This document shows positions 47,809 to 57,013 of a stretch of 64,000 nt of DNA, in pieces; position 1 is the first letter of the stretch; every line of letters begins with the position of its first letter. The DNA is from Thiomonas delicata. Lineage in GTDB: Bacteria > Pseudomonadota > Gammaproteobacteria > Burkholderiales > Burkholderiaceae_C. The DNA is taken from contig NZ_LT592170.1 of the NCBI RefSeq assembly GCF_900088825.1, positions 1,806,109-1,870,108 on the forward strand, given 5' to 3'. Both the position numbers and the translations under genes were made by a program. The notes below the pieces were generated by a model. The model was not told the origin of the DNA. It was given only the letters and a program-made list of their open reading frames with translations, and searched no databases.

Positions 47809-48648
47809 TCAGAAGTGGATGCCGAAGGCCGAAAGGTTTTTGTACAGCATGTACACGGCGACCAAGGCCACGAGGCCGGCGAAAATCAGGTTGAGCGCGC
47901 CCTTGCTGTTCTTGCCAAGATGGGTCGCCACGCGCGTCCCGATCCAGCCGCCGACGATGCCGCCGCCGATGTACAGGGCCGCCACGCCCCAGTCCAGCAG
48001 GCCCGAGCGGGCGTAGTTCAGCGCCGTGGTCAGGCCGAAGGTGCCGACCGACACCAGCGAAGAGCCGATCGCGGAGATCATCGACATGCCCGTGGACAGC
48101 ACCAGGCCCGGCACGATGAGGAAGCCGCCGCCAATGCCGAAAAAGCCGGAGAGCGTGCCCACGATCGCCGCGGCGATGATGAGCTTGATGGTCTTGGCCT
48201 TGGAGGGATGGTCGGTCGTGACCTCCTGCGCGGTGGTCGGCTTGCGCGGCCGCAGCATGAGCACGGCGATGACCAGCATCATGATGGCGAACAGGAACAG
48301 CAGCTTTTTCCCATCCACCGCCTTGCCGAGGCTGGAGCCGACGAAAGCGGCCGCCGCACCGACGATGGCGAAAAGTATGGCGTCCTTCCAGCGGACGTTG
48401 CCCGCGCGCGCATGCGGCACGAGGTTGATGTAGGCGTTGGCGGAAACCGCCAGGGCCGTGGTGCCGATGACGATGTGCGGGTTCGGATACCCGACGAAGT
48501 ACAGCAGCAACGGTACCGCGAGGATGGAACCGCCGCCACCGATCAGACCGAGGGAGAAACCCACGGCGAAGCCCGAGATGACGGCCAGGATATGTTGCGT
48601 CGTGGTCAGCACCACGTCAGCTGAGGATGCGAGTTGTTCGATAGCCAT
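47809..48648 (-). CDS. TauE/SafE family anion exporter
   Basis: A 279-residue integral membrane protein of two repeated halves. The first has GLIGGGGSILAVPLLLYFVGYPNP, the second GFFGIGGGFLIVPGLVLSTG, the paired glycine-rich motifs of TauE/SafE (DUF81) carriers. About eight membrane segments are visible. The family exports sulfite, sulfoacetate and related organosulfonates, so in a thiosulfate oxidiser a sulfite or sulfonate role is attractive but unproved. ATG 48648 is preferred to GTG 48657. A 37-codon frame with two adjacent Cys codons overlaps the start upstream. Confidence 0.88.
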   Translation of the reverse strand: MAIEQLASSADVVLTTTQHILAVISGFAVGFSLGLIGGGGSILAVPLLLYFVGYPNPHIVIGTTALAVSANAYINLVPHARAGNVRWKDAILFAIVGAAAAFVGSSLGKAVDGKKLLFLFAIMMLVIAVLMLRPRKPTTAQEVTTDHPSKAKTIKLIIAAAIVGTLSGFFGIGGGFLIVPGLVLSTGMSMISAIGSSLVSVGTFGLTTALNYARSGLLDWGVAALYIGGGIVGGWIGTRVATHLGKNSKGALNLIFAGLVALVAVYMLYKNLSAFGIHF

Positions 48649-48730
48649 AGTCCCCACAGCATAAGGGATGAATATCGTCGTGAGCTGTGAGGATTTGTGC
48701 CATTTCCGTGAGCAGTTGTTCTGCCGTCAT
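48617..48730 (-). CDS. Possible 37-residue upstream peptide overlapping the TauE/SafE gene
   Basis: An ATG at 48730 opens MTAEQLLTEMAQILTAHDDI and continues past HPLCCGDYG to a TGA at 48617-48619, 32 bp inside the exporter gene in another frame. The first half could form an amphipathic helix. No Shine-Dalgarno site precedes it, so it may not be translated. If it is, the paired Cys codons next to the exporter start could link cysteine supply to expression. Confidence 0.25.
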   Translation of the reverse strand: MTAEQLLTEMAQILTAHDDIHPLCCGDYGYRTTRILS

Positions 48731-48925
48731 GGCTGGCGAGGCAAGGCCGGCACGATGCGAAACAAGACGTAAGAAAACTAACGGAACCTTGCTGCGTAGG
48801 GTGTCCGTAAGGCGGCGACGCGAGATTGCGGGCCGTGCGCGAACGCGTGTTGTTCGCCGCATGAGCGCTCAGGCCGCGAGGGATCTCGATGGCCTGCGGC
48901 ACGACATTCGACTCAGGAGACAACA

Positions 48926-49471
48926 ATGGACAGGAAATTCGTCAACCCGGCCCCGCTGGGGCTTTCAGGCTTCGCCCTCACGACGTGGCTGCTCAGCATG
49001 GTCAATGCCGGCTGGTTCGGCGGCGTGGACGTCCCGATGGTGCTGGCCTGCGCCTTCGCCTTCGGCGGCACGGCGCAGTTCGCCGCCGGACTGATGGAAG
49101 CGCCGAGCGGCAATACGTTCGGCTTCGTCGCCTTTTGCGGCTACGGCGCCTTCTGGTGGAGTTTCGCGCTGTTCGTGCTGTTCTTCGCCAAGGACGTGCA
49201 GGGCCCCTTCGTCGGCTGGTATCTGCTGCTGTGGGGAGTCTTCACCACGTTCATGTGGATCGGCACCTGGAAGAAAAACAAGGCCTTGATGCTGATCTTC
49301 CTGGCGCTGACCCCGACCTTCTACTTGCTGGCGGCCGGCGCACTCACAGGCATCGGCGGCCTGACCGTGCTGGGCGGCTACCTCGGCCTGGTGACGGCTG
49401 CGCTGGCTTTCTACCTGGCCGCGGCCGAGATCATCAACGAGTCGTGGGGCAGGGTGGTGCTGCCGGTTTGA
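48926..49471 (+). CDS. satP: Acetate/succinate transporter of the AceTr (GPR1/FUN34/YaaH) family
   Basis: A 181-residue membrane protein with six predicted helices. It begins with NPAPLGLSGFALTTWLLSM, which contains the family signature NPAPLGL, then FAFGGTAQFAAGLMEAPSGNTFG with further conserved gates. These carriers import acetate, and succinate in E. coli, with protons. ATG 48926 follows CAGGAG. Between it and the divergent TauE/SafE gene are 277 bp that hold the small frame described above and no other clear element. Confidence 0.93.
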   Translation: MDRKFVNPAPLGLSGFALTTWLLSMVNAGWFGGVDVPMVLACAFAFGGTAQFAAGLMEAPSGNTFGFVAFCGYGAFWWSFALFVLFFAKDVQGPFVGWYLLLWGVFTTFMWIGTWKKNKALMLIFLALTPTFYLLAAGALTGIGGLTVLGGYLGLVTAALAFYLAAAEIINESWGRVVLPV

Positions 49472-49484
49472 GCATGACGCCGAA

Positions 49485-49516
49485 ATAAAAAACCGCAGCC
49501 TAGGCTGCGGTTTTTT
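49485..49516. terminator. Bidirectional terminator between satP and the FadL gene
   Basis: AACCGCAGCCT (49491-49501) is followed at once by its reverse complement AGGCTGCGGTT (49502-49512); an A-run precedes and a T-run (49511-49516) follows. It serves both convergent genes. Confidence 0.9.
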
Positions 49517-49531
49517 CGTTCAGTCGCAGGA

Positions 49532-50806
49532 TCAGAACTTCCAGCCGACGGACACGCCTACAGTGTCCTGGTACATGCTGATGGTTTCGGATGCGCCAGC
49601 TGGGTATCCGAACTGAGCCGGCAGAGCGCCAGTGACCGAATTTTTGAACGCATGGACATAGTCAAACGACAGTTCCATGGCGGGGCTCAGGGTATAGGTT
49701 GCCCCGAGAGTCAGATGGTCTTTTACGATTCCTGGTGCCAAGGTATTCAGCATCACTTGGGAACTCGGGATGGGGTTGTCCGAATGGTTCCAGCCCGCAC
49801 GGACAGTCAGGCTCGGATTGATCGCGTAAGCCACCCCCAGTTTGACAACCGTGATGTCTTGCCAACCGAAGCCGGGTCCGTTCGAGCCGCCAAGTTGGCA
49901 CGATTGGGTATAGAAGCAATCGATCGTGTTGCCGATGGCGGGAACTCCGCTGTAAAGAATCCGTTCCACGTCGCCGGCGACCGTCCATTGCTGATTCGGC
50001 TGCCAGGCAAAGCCGATGCCGTAATTGGCCGGGATGTCGAAGCTGCCGCCACCCGCGAACAAGCCGCTGTATTTGCTGAAGCTGCTCATATGCGTTTTGG
50101 GCTGATAGGTCGCACCGAGCGAAAAGCCTGGCGCGATCTCGCCGATCCAGCCGATACGCACGCCAACCCCATTGGATGAATCATGACCGTTATCCGTTAC
50201 GTTGCTTGGGCTGGTGGACGCGTTGGCGAATGGCCCTGAGGTTTGGGCGAACGCGCCGAGGCCATTGGCTCTGAACGACTGATGTACGAGGTTGATGGCC
50301 ACGCCGATCGAGTTGCTGGGGTTCAGCTTGATCGAGAAGCTAGGGCTGATGAACAACTGTTGCAGATCCACACCTGCACCGTTCATGTAAGGCAGTCCAG
50401 AGTTGCCGATCGTGCTGTAACCGGTATTCATGCCGCCATTGCCATACATGCTGAGCCCAACCGACATGGTCGGGTTCAGCATGTAGTTGAATCCGACTTC
50501 GGGGATCAGGAAACTGCTCGAGTCGTTACCCGAATAGGTGGTGGTCGGGCCCAGTCCGGATACGCTCGCTTCACGAACCGGCCGGAACAGGCTGATGCCG
50601 CCGTCGACGCGGTTGCCGATCAGGGCCATGCCGGCGGGGTTGGCGGCGGCGGCCAGGGCATCTTGCGGCAGGGCGATGCCCACACCGCCCATGCCCACGG
50701 ATTTCACGCTGTAGCCGGGTTGAAAGTAGCCATCGGTGGCGTTGGCGGCGCCGGGGGCGATGACCCCGGCGACGAACAGGGCTGCGGCAAGTTTTTTGAG
50801 TTGCAT
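49532..50806 (-). CDS. OmpP1/FadL family outer membrane transporter
   Basis: A 424-residue outer-membrane protein: signal peptide (residues 1-22, KKLAAALFVAGVIAPGAANA), then an N-terminal segment with SVGMGGVGIALPQDALAAAANPAGMAL, typical of the FadL plug, and alternating beta-strand pattern to the C-terminal VGVSVGWKF with terminal Phe. FadL family members take up long-chain fatty acids, but relatives carry aromatic hydrocarbons or other hydrophobic substrates, so the substrate is open. Cys pair DCFYTQSC could form a disulfide in a loop. ATG 50806 follows AAGGGAG. The leader upstream is long and folded. Confidence 0.9.
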   Translation of the reverse strand: MQLKKLAAALFVAGVIAPGAANATDGYFQPGYSVKSVGMGGVGIALPQDALAAAANPAGMALIGNRVDGGISLFRPVREASVSGLGPTTTYSGNDSSSFLIPEVGFNYMLNPTMSVGLSMYGNGGMNTGYSTIGNSGLPYMNGAGVDLQQLFISPSFSIKLNPSNSIGVAINLVHQSFRANGLGAFAQTSGPFANASTSPSNVTDNGHDSSNGVGVRIGWIGEIAPGFSLGATYQPKTHMSSFSKYSGLFAGGGSFDIPANYGIGFAWQPNQQWTVAGDVERILYSGVPAIGNTIDCFYTQSCQLGGSNGPGFGWQDITVVKLGVAYAINPSLTVRAGWNHSDNPIPSSQVMLNTLAPGIVKDHLTLGATYTLSPAMELSFDYVHAFKNSVTGALPAQFGYPAGASETISMYQDTVGVSVGWKF

Positions 50807-50849
50807 GGATTTGTCTCCCTTATGGGACCTTCCTCGGTCATGGGGTGGG

Positions 50850-50875
50850 AAAAATCTGCGCTCGCTGGCGCAGAT
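50850..50875 (-). terminator. Terminator-like hairpin in front of the FadL gene
   Basis: On the minus strand ATCTGCGC (50875-50868) pairs with GCGCAGAT (50861-50854) around CAGCGA and runs into TTTT. It lies only 44 bp upstream of the FadL start, leaving no room for a promoter after it, so it would act on the FadL leader or end transcripts from yggX. Confidence 0.55.
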
Positions 50876-50876
50876 C

Positions 50877-50944
50877 CTGGCACGCATACTGCATCTCAGT
50901 AGCAGTATTCCGTATCTCCGATGCTAGATGCGTCGATGTGCCAG
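50877..50944 (-). promoter_or_regulatory. Structured RNA leader upstream of the FadL gene
   Basis: On the minus strand, arms CTGGCAC (50944-50938) and GTGCCAG (50883-50877) enclose an inner 7-bp stem ATACTGC (50908-50902)/GCAGTAT (50892-50886). Alternative pairings compete with these: ACGCAT (50933-50928) with ATGCGT (50887-50882), and GCATCT (50931-50926) with AGATGC (50896-50891). Such mutually exclusive folds next to a terminator-like hairpin are the layout of an attenuator or riboswitch, though it matches no class I know. Confidence 0.4.
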
Positions 50945-51018
50945 CCCCATCCTGTTTTGCCGTGATGGCAATTCACCGTTTTTTGTGGTAATGCGCCAAG
51001 CGATTTGCCGTGAAAAAT

Positions 51019-51034
51019 ACTATACAGGGTATAG
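51019..51034 (-). promoter_or_regulatory. Palindromic element with -10-like sequence upstream of the FadL leader
   Basis: CTATAC (51020-51025) and GTATAG (51029-51034) form a 6-bp inverted repeat with a 3-bp spacer. Read on the minus strand it contains TATAGT (51024-51019), a 5-of-6 -10 match, but no good -35. It may mark the start of the roughly 200-nt leader of the FadL gene. Confidence 0.35.
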
Positions 51035-51086
51035 ATGTATTGAACCGGCGCCTGGCCGTATTGGGTTGGCCGAGCTAGGGGGCAAG

Positions 51087-51362
51087 TCACTCAGCCGTCG
51101 GTGGCACATAGCCTGCCGGTTGGTCGGCGCCTTCGCCGAAGAAGAAACGCTCCATCTGCCGTGCCAGGTATTGGCGGGCGCGGGCATCGGCGAGGTTCAG
51201 GCGGTTCTCGTTCACCAGCATGGTCTGGTGCTTGAGCCATTGCTGCCAGGCCTCCTTGGAGACGTTTTCATAGATGCGCTTACCCAGTTCGCCGGGGTAG
51301 GGCGCAAAGTCCAGGCCTTGGGCCTCGCGGCCGAGCTTCACGCAATTCACCATACGGGTCAT
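51087..51362 (-). CDS. yggX: Iron trafficking / oxidative damage protection protein
   Basis: A 91-residue YggX protein, which protects iron-sulfur clusters. It has the family start [24 protein letters not shown] with conserved Cys7, then [32 protein letters not shown] and [17 protein letters not shown] 51362 is the family N terminus. argA ends 81 bp upstream on the same strand, and the FadL gene follows 280 bp downstream. Confidence 0.96.
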   Translation of the reverse strand: MTRMVNCVKLGREAQGLDFAPYPGELGKRIYENVSKEAWQQWLKHQTMLVNENRLNLADARARQYLARQMERFFFGEGADQPAGYVPPTAE

Positions 51363-51443
51363 GTCGGTTCCTGTGGATCAGTGGTTGGAGAGGAAGGTTG
51401 CATCTTGCTCAGGGTTCGGCGCGTGACGCCGGCGCAGCGCGCG

Positions 51444-52769
51444 TCAGTTGAGGTACTTGACCAGCACGCGCGAGCGCCGTTGGTCGTCGTAGCGCAGCCG
51501 GCGCGCCTCGGGCAGCCAGTCACGCTCGACCGGGACGAAGCCGCGCTTGATGAACCAGTGCATGGTGCGCGTGGTGAGGACGAAAATGCTTTGCAGTCCG
51601 GCCGCGCGGGCTTGCTGCTCGATGCGTTTGAGGATGCGCTCGCCATCGCCCTGGCCTTGCGCGGAAGGGGCCACGGTGAGCGCGGCCATTTCGCCGGTCT
51701 TGTCATTCGGATAAGGGTAGAGCGCCGCGCAGCCGAAAATCACGCCGTCGTGCTCCAGGACCGTGTAGTTGGCGATGTCGCGCTCGATTTCGGTGCGGCT
51801 GCGCTTGACCAGCACGCCTTCGGTCTCCAGCGGCTCGATGAGCCGCAGGATGCCGCCCACGTCGTCGGCGGTGGCGACGCGCAGGTGCTCGAGGTTCTCG
51901 TCGGCGATCATGGTGCCCACGCCGTCGTGGGTGAACAGCTCCAGCAGCAGCGAGCCGTCGAGGGCGAAGGGAATGATGTGGGCGCGTCCGACGCCGCCGC
52001 GGCATGCCTTGACGGCGTGGCGCAGATAAAACGCGGTGTCGGTGGGCTGTTGGGGGTCCGGCAGCCGGGCGAGCAGCGCTTCGGCCTGGGCCACGGTCAG
52101 TTCGGGCAGCAGGTGCTGGTCCTCCCCGATGACGCCTTCCACCTCGGTGACGAGCACCAGCTTGTGCGCCTTGACGGCAACGGCCACGCTGCTGGCGACG
52201 TCTTCCATGCTCAGGTTGAAGGCCTCGCCCGTGGGCGAGAAGCCGAAGGGCGACATCAGCACCACGGCGCCGTATTCCAGCGCGCGTTGAATGGTCTGCG
52301 CGTCGATTTTGCGCACCAGGCCCGTGTGCTGAAAGTCCAAACCGTCGATCACGCCCACCGGCCTGGCCGTGATGAAATTGCCGGACACGACGCGCACGGC
52401 CGCCCCGGCCATGGGGGTATTCGGCAGGCCTTGCGAAAACGTGGCTTCGATCTCGAAGCGCAATTGCCCGGCGGCCTCCTGCGCGGCGTCCAGCGCGACC
52501 GAGTCCGTCACGCGCATGCCGTGCGAATAGCGCGAGCCCACGCCTTTTTCGCGCAACTGGGCTTCGATCTGCGGGCGAAAACCGTGGATGAGCACGATGC
52601 GCACGCCCATCGCGGCGAGCAGCGCCACGTCTTGCACCAGGGTGTTGAGGCGCCCGGCGGCGATGAGTTCGCCGGCGATGGCCACGACGAAGGTCTTGCC
52701 GCGGTGGGCATGGATATAGGGCGCAACGGAGCGTAGCCATTGCACGAACTGGGACTGGTCGTCGAGCAT
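51444..52769 (-). CDS. argA: N-acetylglutamate synthase
   Basis: First enzyme of arginine biosynthesis, acetylating glutamate. The 441-residue protein combines an amino acid kinase-like domain (SVAPYIHAHRGKTFVVAIAG, IVLIHGFRPQIEAQL, arginine-binding part) and a C-terminal GNAT acetyltransferase domain (MAALTVAPSAQGQGDGERIL, then FVLTTRTMHWFIKRGF). ATG 52769 aligns with E. coli ArgA; ATG 52811 would add 14 residues and overlap hrpA. Ribosome-binding sites are weak. hrpA starts 40 bp away on the other strand. Confidence 0.95.
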   Translation of the reverse strand: MLDDQSQFVQWLRSVAPYIHAHRGKTFVVAIAGELIAAGRLNTLVQDVALLAAMGVRIVLIHGFRPQIEAQLREKGVGSRYSHGMRVTDSVALDAAQEAAGQLRFEIEATFSQGLPNTPMAGAAVRVVSGNFITARPVGVIDGLDFQHTGLVRKIDAQTIQRALEYGAVVLMSPFGFSPTGEAFNLSMEDVASSVAVAVKAHKLVLVTEVEGVIGEDQHLLPELTVAQAEALLARLPDPQQPTDTAFYLRHAVKACRGGVGRAHIIPFALDGSLLLELFTHDGVGTMIADENLEHLRVATADDVGGILRLIEPLETEGVLVKRSRTEIERDIANYTVLEHDGVIFGCAALYPYPNDKTGEMAALTVAPSAQGQGDGERILKRIEQQARAAGLQSIFVLTTRTMHWFIKRGFVPVERDWLPEARRLRYDDQRRSRVLVKYLN

Positions 52770-52809
52770 CTGGCGAATTATCCGAGAATTGCCGCTTTGC
52801 CAATCACCC

Positions 52810-55800
52810 ATGCCGCCACCGATCCATCCGATTCCCGCCGTCCACTTCCCGCCAGAGTTGCCGGTGAGCGGGCGGCGCGAGGACATCGCCCAGGCGGTGG
52901 CGGCGAATCAGGTGGTCATCGTCTGCGGCGAAACCGGCTCGGGCAAGACCACCCAGCTGCCCAAGATCGCCCTCGCCCTGGGGCGCGGGCTCGGCGCCGG
53001 CGGCAAGGGCCTGATCGGTCATACCCAGCCCCGGCGCCTGGCCGCGGTCACGGTGGCGCGGCGCATCGCGCAGGAGCTGGGCACGCCGCTGGGCGAGCAC
53101 GTGGGCTACAAGGTGCGCTTCGCCGACCGCTTCCAAGCCGGGGCCTCGGTCAAGCTGATGACGGACGGCATCCTGCTGGCCGAGACCCAGGGCGACCCGC
53201 TGCTGTCGGCCTACGACACGCTGATCATCGACGAGGCGCACGAACGCAGCCTGAACATCGATTTCCTGCTCGGCTACCTCCGCAACATCCTGCCGCGCCG
53301 GCCGGACCTGAAGGTCATCATCACCTCGGCCACCATCGACGCCGAGCGCTTCGCCCGGCATTTCGCCACAGCAAGGAGGCCGGCGCCGGTGATCGAAGTC
53401 TCGGGCCGGTTGTATCCGGTGGAGATGCGCTGGCGGCCGGTGGGTGTGGAGTCGCAGCGCAAGCCGGCGGCCGACGCCACGGCCCGCGCCGAACTGCCGG
53501 GGCGGGTCCAGGCCGAGCGCGAGGAGCGCGACATGCACGCCGCCATGTGCGACGCGGTGGACGAACTCTGGCGCGAAGGCGGCGGCGACATCCTGGTGTT
53601 CCTGCCCGGCGAGCGCGAAATCCGCGAGGCGGCCGAAGCCCTGCGCAAGCATCACCTCGAGCATGCGCGGCACGGCATCGACATCCTGCCGCTGTACGCG
53701 CGGCTGTCGCAGGCCGAGCAGGACCGCGTGTTCCAGTCCGGCGGCGGGCGGCGCGTCGTGCTGGCGACCAATGTCGCGGAAACCTCGCTCACCGTCCCGG
53801 GCGTGCGCTACGTCATCGACACCGGCCTGGCGCGGGTGAAGCGCTACAGCTATCGGCAGAAGGTCGAGCAGTTGCAGGTCGAGCCCATCAGCCAGGCGGC
53901 GGCCAACCAGCGCGCCGGACGCTGCGGGCGGGTGGCGGGCGGCATCTGCATCCGGCTCTACGACGAGGCCGACTTCGCGGCGCGGCCGCGCTTTACCGAT
54001 CCCGAGATCCTGCGCTCCTCGCTGGCGGCGGTCATCCTGCGCATGCAGTCGCTGGGGCTGGACGCGATCGAGCAATTCCCCTTCATCGACCCGCCCTCGC
54101 GCCGCGCGGTGGCCGACGGCTACCAACTGCTGGCCGAGCTGGGCGCGGTGGACGATCAGAACCGGCTCACCGCAGTCGGCCGCGAGCTGGCCCGCCTGCC
54201 GCTCGACCCTCGCCTGGGGCGCATGATTCTCGAAGCACGCAAGCAACTCGCCCTGGGCGAGGTGCTCGTCATCGCTTCCGCGCTGGCCGTGCAGGACCCG
54301 CGCGAACGTCCGCCAGACCGGCAGGAAGCGGCCGACACCGCGCACCGGCGGTTTTTCGACGGCCATTCCGAACTCGCCGGCTGGCTCAAACTGTGGGCGC
54401 ACCACCAGGAACTGGTCACGCACAAGAAATCCAACCGCAAGCTGCAGGACCAGTTGCGCGCCGAGTTCCTCTCGCCGCTGCGCATGCGCGAATGGCAGGA
54501 CGTGCACAGCCAACTGCTCACCGTCGTGGCCGAGCAGGGCTGGATGGCGTCGGGCCACCCGGCGCGCCAGCACAAGGTGGCGGCTCCTCCTGGCGGCCAG
54601 GAGCCCGCAGCGCGGCCCGTGGTGAGCGCCGCGGCTCCCGCCACCGACGAACAATTGCACCTCAGCCTGCTCGCCGGCCTGCTCGGCAACGTCGGCTGCA
54701 AGGCCGACGACGGGCCGCATTACCTGGGCGCGCGCGGCATCAAGTTCCTCATCCATCCGTCGTCGCCCATCGGGCGCAAGGCCGGACGCTGGATCATGGC
54801 CGCCGAACTGGTGGAAACCACGCGGCTGTATGCGCGCGGCGTGGCGCGCATCGAGCCGCAGTGGATCGAGCGCGTCGGCGGGCATTTGCTGCACAAGACT
54901 CTGCTCGAGCCGCACTGGGAGAAAAAACCGGCCCAGGTCAGCGCCTTCGAGCGCGCCACGCTGTACGGCCTGGTGGTCTACAACCAGCGGCGCGTGGACT
55001 ACGGTCGCGTCAACCCGGCCGAGGCGCGCGAGCTGTTCATCCGTCACGCCCTGGTCGAGGGCGAGTGGGACTGCCGCTGGCCCTTTCTCAAGCACAACCT
55101 CAAGCTCATCGCCGAGATCGAGGCGCTGGAGGACCGCGCCCGCCGTCGCGACGTGCTGGTGGATGCGGCGCTGATCGAGGCCTTCTACGAGCGCTTCGTG
55201 CCGCCCGAGGTGCATAGCGGCGCCACGTTCGATGCCTGGTATCGCCACGCCGTGCGCGAACAGCCGCGCCTGTTGTTCCTGGAGCGCGAGGCGCTGATGC
55301 GCCACGAGGCCGCCGGCGTGACCACCGAGGCCTTTCCCACGCGCCTGAACATCGGCAGCCTGGAGCTTGCGCTGGCTTACAGCTTCGATCCCGGCGGCGC
55401 GCGCGACGGCGTGACCGCCACCGTGCCGCTGGCCGCGCTGAACCAGATTCCCGAGCAGCGCCTGCAATGGTTGGTGCCCGGCATGCTGGGCGACAAGGTG
55501 GCGGCACTGCTCAAGAGCCTGCCGCAAAAGCTGCGCGCCCGGCTCGTGCCGCTGCCCGAAACGGCGCGCCAGTTCGCGGCCGACCTCACCCAGCCCGAGC
55601 ACTACGCCCAGGGCGACCTGCTCGACGCGCTGCGCGCCCGCGTGCGCGAACGCACCGGCCTGATTCCGCGCCCGGAAGACTTCAAGCTCGACACGCTGGG
55701 CACGCACGTGCTGTTCAATCTGCGCGTGGTCGACGACCAGGGCCGCCAGCTCGCAATGGGGCGCAATCTCGCGCGGCTGCGGGCCGAGCTGGCCGACGCG

Positions 55801-56820
55801 GCGCGCGCCGCGTTCCAGAGCGCGGTGCGCGCGCAGGCCGGCTCGGGCGTCTTGCAGACAGCCCTGGCCGACATGCCGGCTGCGGCGGTGCGCCGGGGTG
55901 AGCCCGCACCAGCGGTGGAGCAGGCAGGCGCCGCGCTGTCTGGGGACGGCGCCGCGCCTGCCGAGCCGCGCTATACCGACTGGACCTTCGGCGCCTTGCC
56001 CGAACTGCTCGAAATCCGCCGCGCAGACCAAACCCTGGTCGGCTTCCCGGCGCTGATCGATCGCGGCAGCCATGTCGTGCTCGACGTGTTCGACACCCCC
56101 GAGCAGGCCGCGCGCATGCACCGCGAGGGCCTGCGCCGGCTGTTCGCGCTGCAGCTGCGCGAGCCGCTGAAACAGGCGGAGAAGAATCTTCCGGGGTTTC
56201 AGCAGGCCGCCATGCAGTACATGCCGCTGGGTTCGGCCGAGGACTTGCGCCGGCAAATCCTGGACGCCGCGCTCGATCTAGCCTTTCTCGCGGAGCCGCT
56301 GCCGACCGACGCGCAGGCCTTCATCGCGCGCCGCGACGCCGGCAGGCCGCGCCTGCAGCTGCTGGCGCAGGAGATGGGGCGGCTCGCGGCCGCCATCGTC
56401 GCCGAATGGAGTGCGGCCCACAAGAAGCTGGCGGGTTTCAAGGCGCAGACGGCGCTGGCCGCCGACATCACCGCCCAATTGCAGGCCCTGGTGACCAAGC
56501 GCTTCATGCTGGACACGCCCGCCGACAAGCGGGGCCACCTGCCGCGCTATCTGAAGGCGGTGCAACTGCGGCTGGACAAGTTCCGCGCCGACCCGGCCCG
56601 CGATGCGCAGCGCCAGGCCGAAATGGCGCCCCTGCTGGCACGCCTGCGGCGCGAACTGCAACAGGCGCAGCAGAGCGGCGCTGTCGCGGACCCCAGGCTC
56701 GTCGAACTGCGTTGGATGCTGGAGGAACTGCGCGTGGCCTTGTTCGCGCAGGAATTGCGCACCCCGGCGCCGGTGTCGGTCAAGCGCGTCGAGAAGGCAT
56801 GGAGCCAGATGCAGGCGTGA
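52810..56820 (+). CDS. hrpA: ATP-dependent RNA helicase HrpA (DEAH box)
   Basis: A 1336-residue RNA helicase, slightly longer than E. coli HrpA (1300). Walker A GETGSGKT is at 40-47, DEAH at 142-145 (IIDEAHERSLN), SATIDAERFA is motif III and QRAGRCGR motif VI. The C-terminal half holds the helicase-associated, OB-like and DUF3418 regions typical of HrpA. HrpA helps rescue stalled ribosomes and mRNA turnover. ATG 52810 is preferred over a TTG at 52789. After its stop, 193 bp precede the next gene; no terminator is seen there. Confidence 0.95.
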   Translation: MPPPIHPIPAVHFPPELPVSGRREDIAQAVAANQVVIVCGETGSGKTTQLPKIALALGRGLGAGGKGLIGHTQPRRLAAVTVARRIAQELGTPLGEHVGYKVRFADRFQAGASVKLMTDGILLAETQGDPLLSAYDTLIIDEAHERSLNIDFLLGYLRNILPRRPDLKVIITSATIDAERFARHFATARRPAPVIEVSGRLYPVEMRWRPVGVESQRKPAADATARAELPGRVQAEREERDMHAAMCDAVDELWREGGGDILVFLPGEREIREAAEALRKHHLEHARHGIDILPLYARLSQAEQDRVFQSGGGRRVVLATNVAETSLTVPGVRYVIDTGLARVKRYSYRQKVEQLQVEPISQAAANQRAGRCGRVAGGICIRLYDEADFAARPRFTDPEILRSSLAAVILRMQSLGLDAIEQFPFIDPPSRRAVADGYQLLAELGAVDDQNRLTAVGRELARLPLDPRLGRMILEARKQLALGEVLVIASALAVQDPRERPPDRQEAADTAHRRFFDGHSELAGWLKLWAHHQELVTHKKSNRKLQDQLRAEFLSPLRMREWQDVHSQLLTVVAEQGWMASGHPARQHKVAAPPGGQEPAARPVVSAAAPATDEQLHLSLLAGLLGNVGCKADDGPHYLGARGIKFLIHPSSPIGRKAGRWIMAAELVETTRLYARGVARIEPQWIERVGGHLLHKTLLEPHWEKKPAQVSAFERATLYGLVVYNQRRVDYGRVNPAEARELFIRHALVEGEWDCRWPFLKHNLKLIAEIEALEDRARRRDVLVDAALIEAFYERFVPPEVHSGATFDAWYRHAVREQPRLLFLEREALMRHEAAGVTTEAFPTRLNIGSLELALAYSFDPGGARDGVTATVPLAALNQIPEQRLQWLVPGMLGDKVAALLKSLPQKLRARLVPLPETARQFAADLTQPEHYAQGDLLDALRARVRERTGLIPRPEDFKLDTLGTHVLFNLRVVDDQGRQLAMGRNLARLRAELADAARAAFQSAVRAQAGSGVLQTALADMPAAAVRRGEPAPAVEQAGAALSGDGAAPAEPRYTDWTFGALPELLEIRRADQTLVGFPALIDRGSHVVLDVFDTPEQAARMHREGLRRLFALQLREPLKQAEKNLPGFQQAAMQYMPLGSAEDLRRQILDAALDLAFLAEPLPTDAQAFIARRDAGRPRLQLLAQEMGRLAAAIVAEWSAAHKKLAGFKAQTALAADITAQLQALVTKRFMLDTPADKRGHLPRYLKAVQLRLDKFRADPARDAQRQAEMAPLLARLRRELQQAQQSGAVADPRLVELRWMLEELRVALFAQELRTPAPVSVKRVEKAWSQMQA

Positions 56821-57013
56821 ACGCCGCGCAACACGGATTCCAGGGTAAACCCTCGATCGGTGACGATTGGTTACCGAAGTCGCATCTGCTCACAACGTTT
56901 TTGTCGGCCGCATCGCTAACCTTCGACAAAGACAAACCACGCCCGGCCCGACCGGGGTTGTGGCACAGCACCCAGCGCAATCGCCTGGGCGCCAACCTTG
57001 CGGAGACTTCAAC

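Noticed and set aside
56961-56976. Possible sigma54 promoter (TGGCAC followed by GC) before the DUF3311 gene
   Set aside because: The spacing between GG and GC is 11 bases instead of 10, and the -12 context is poor.
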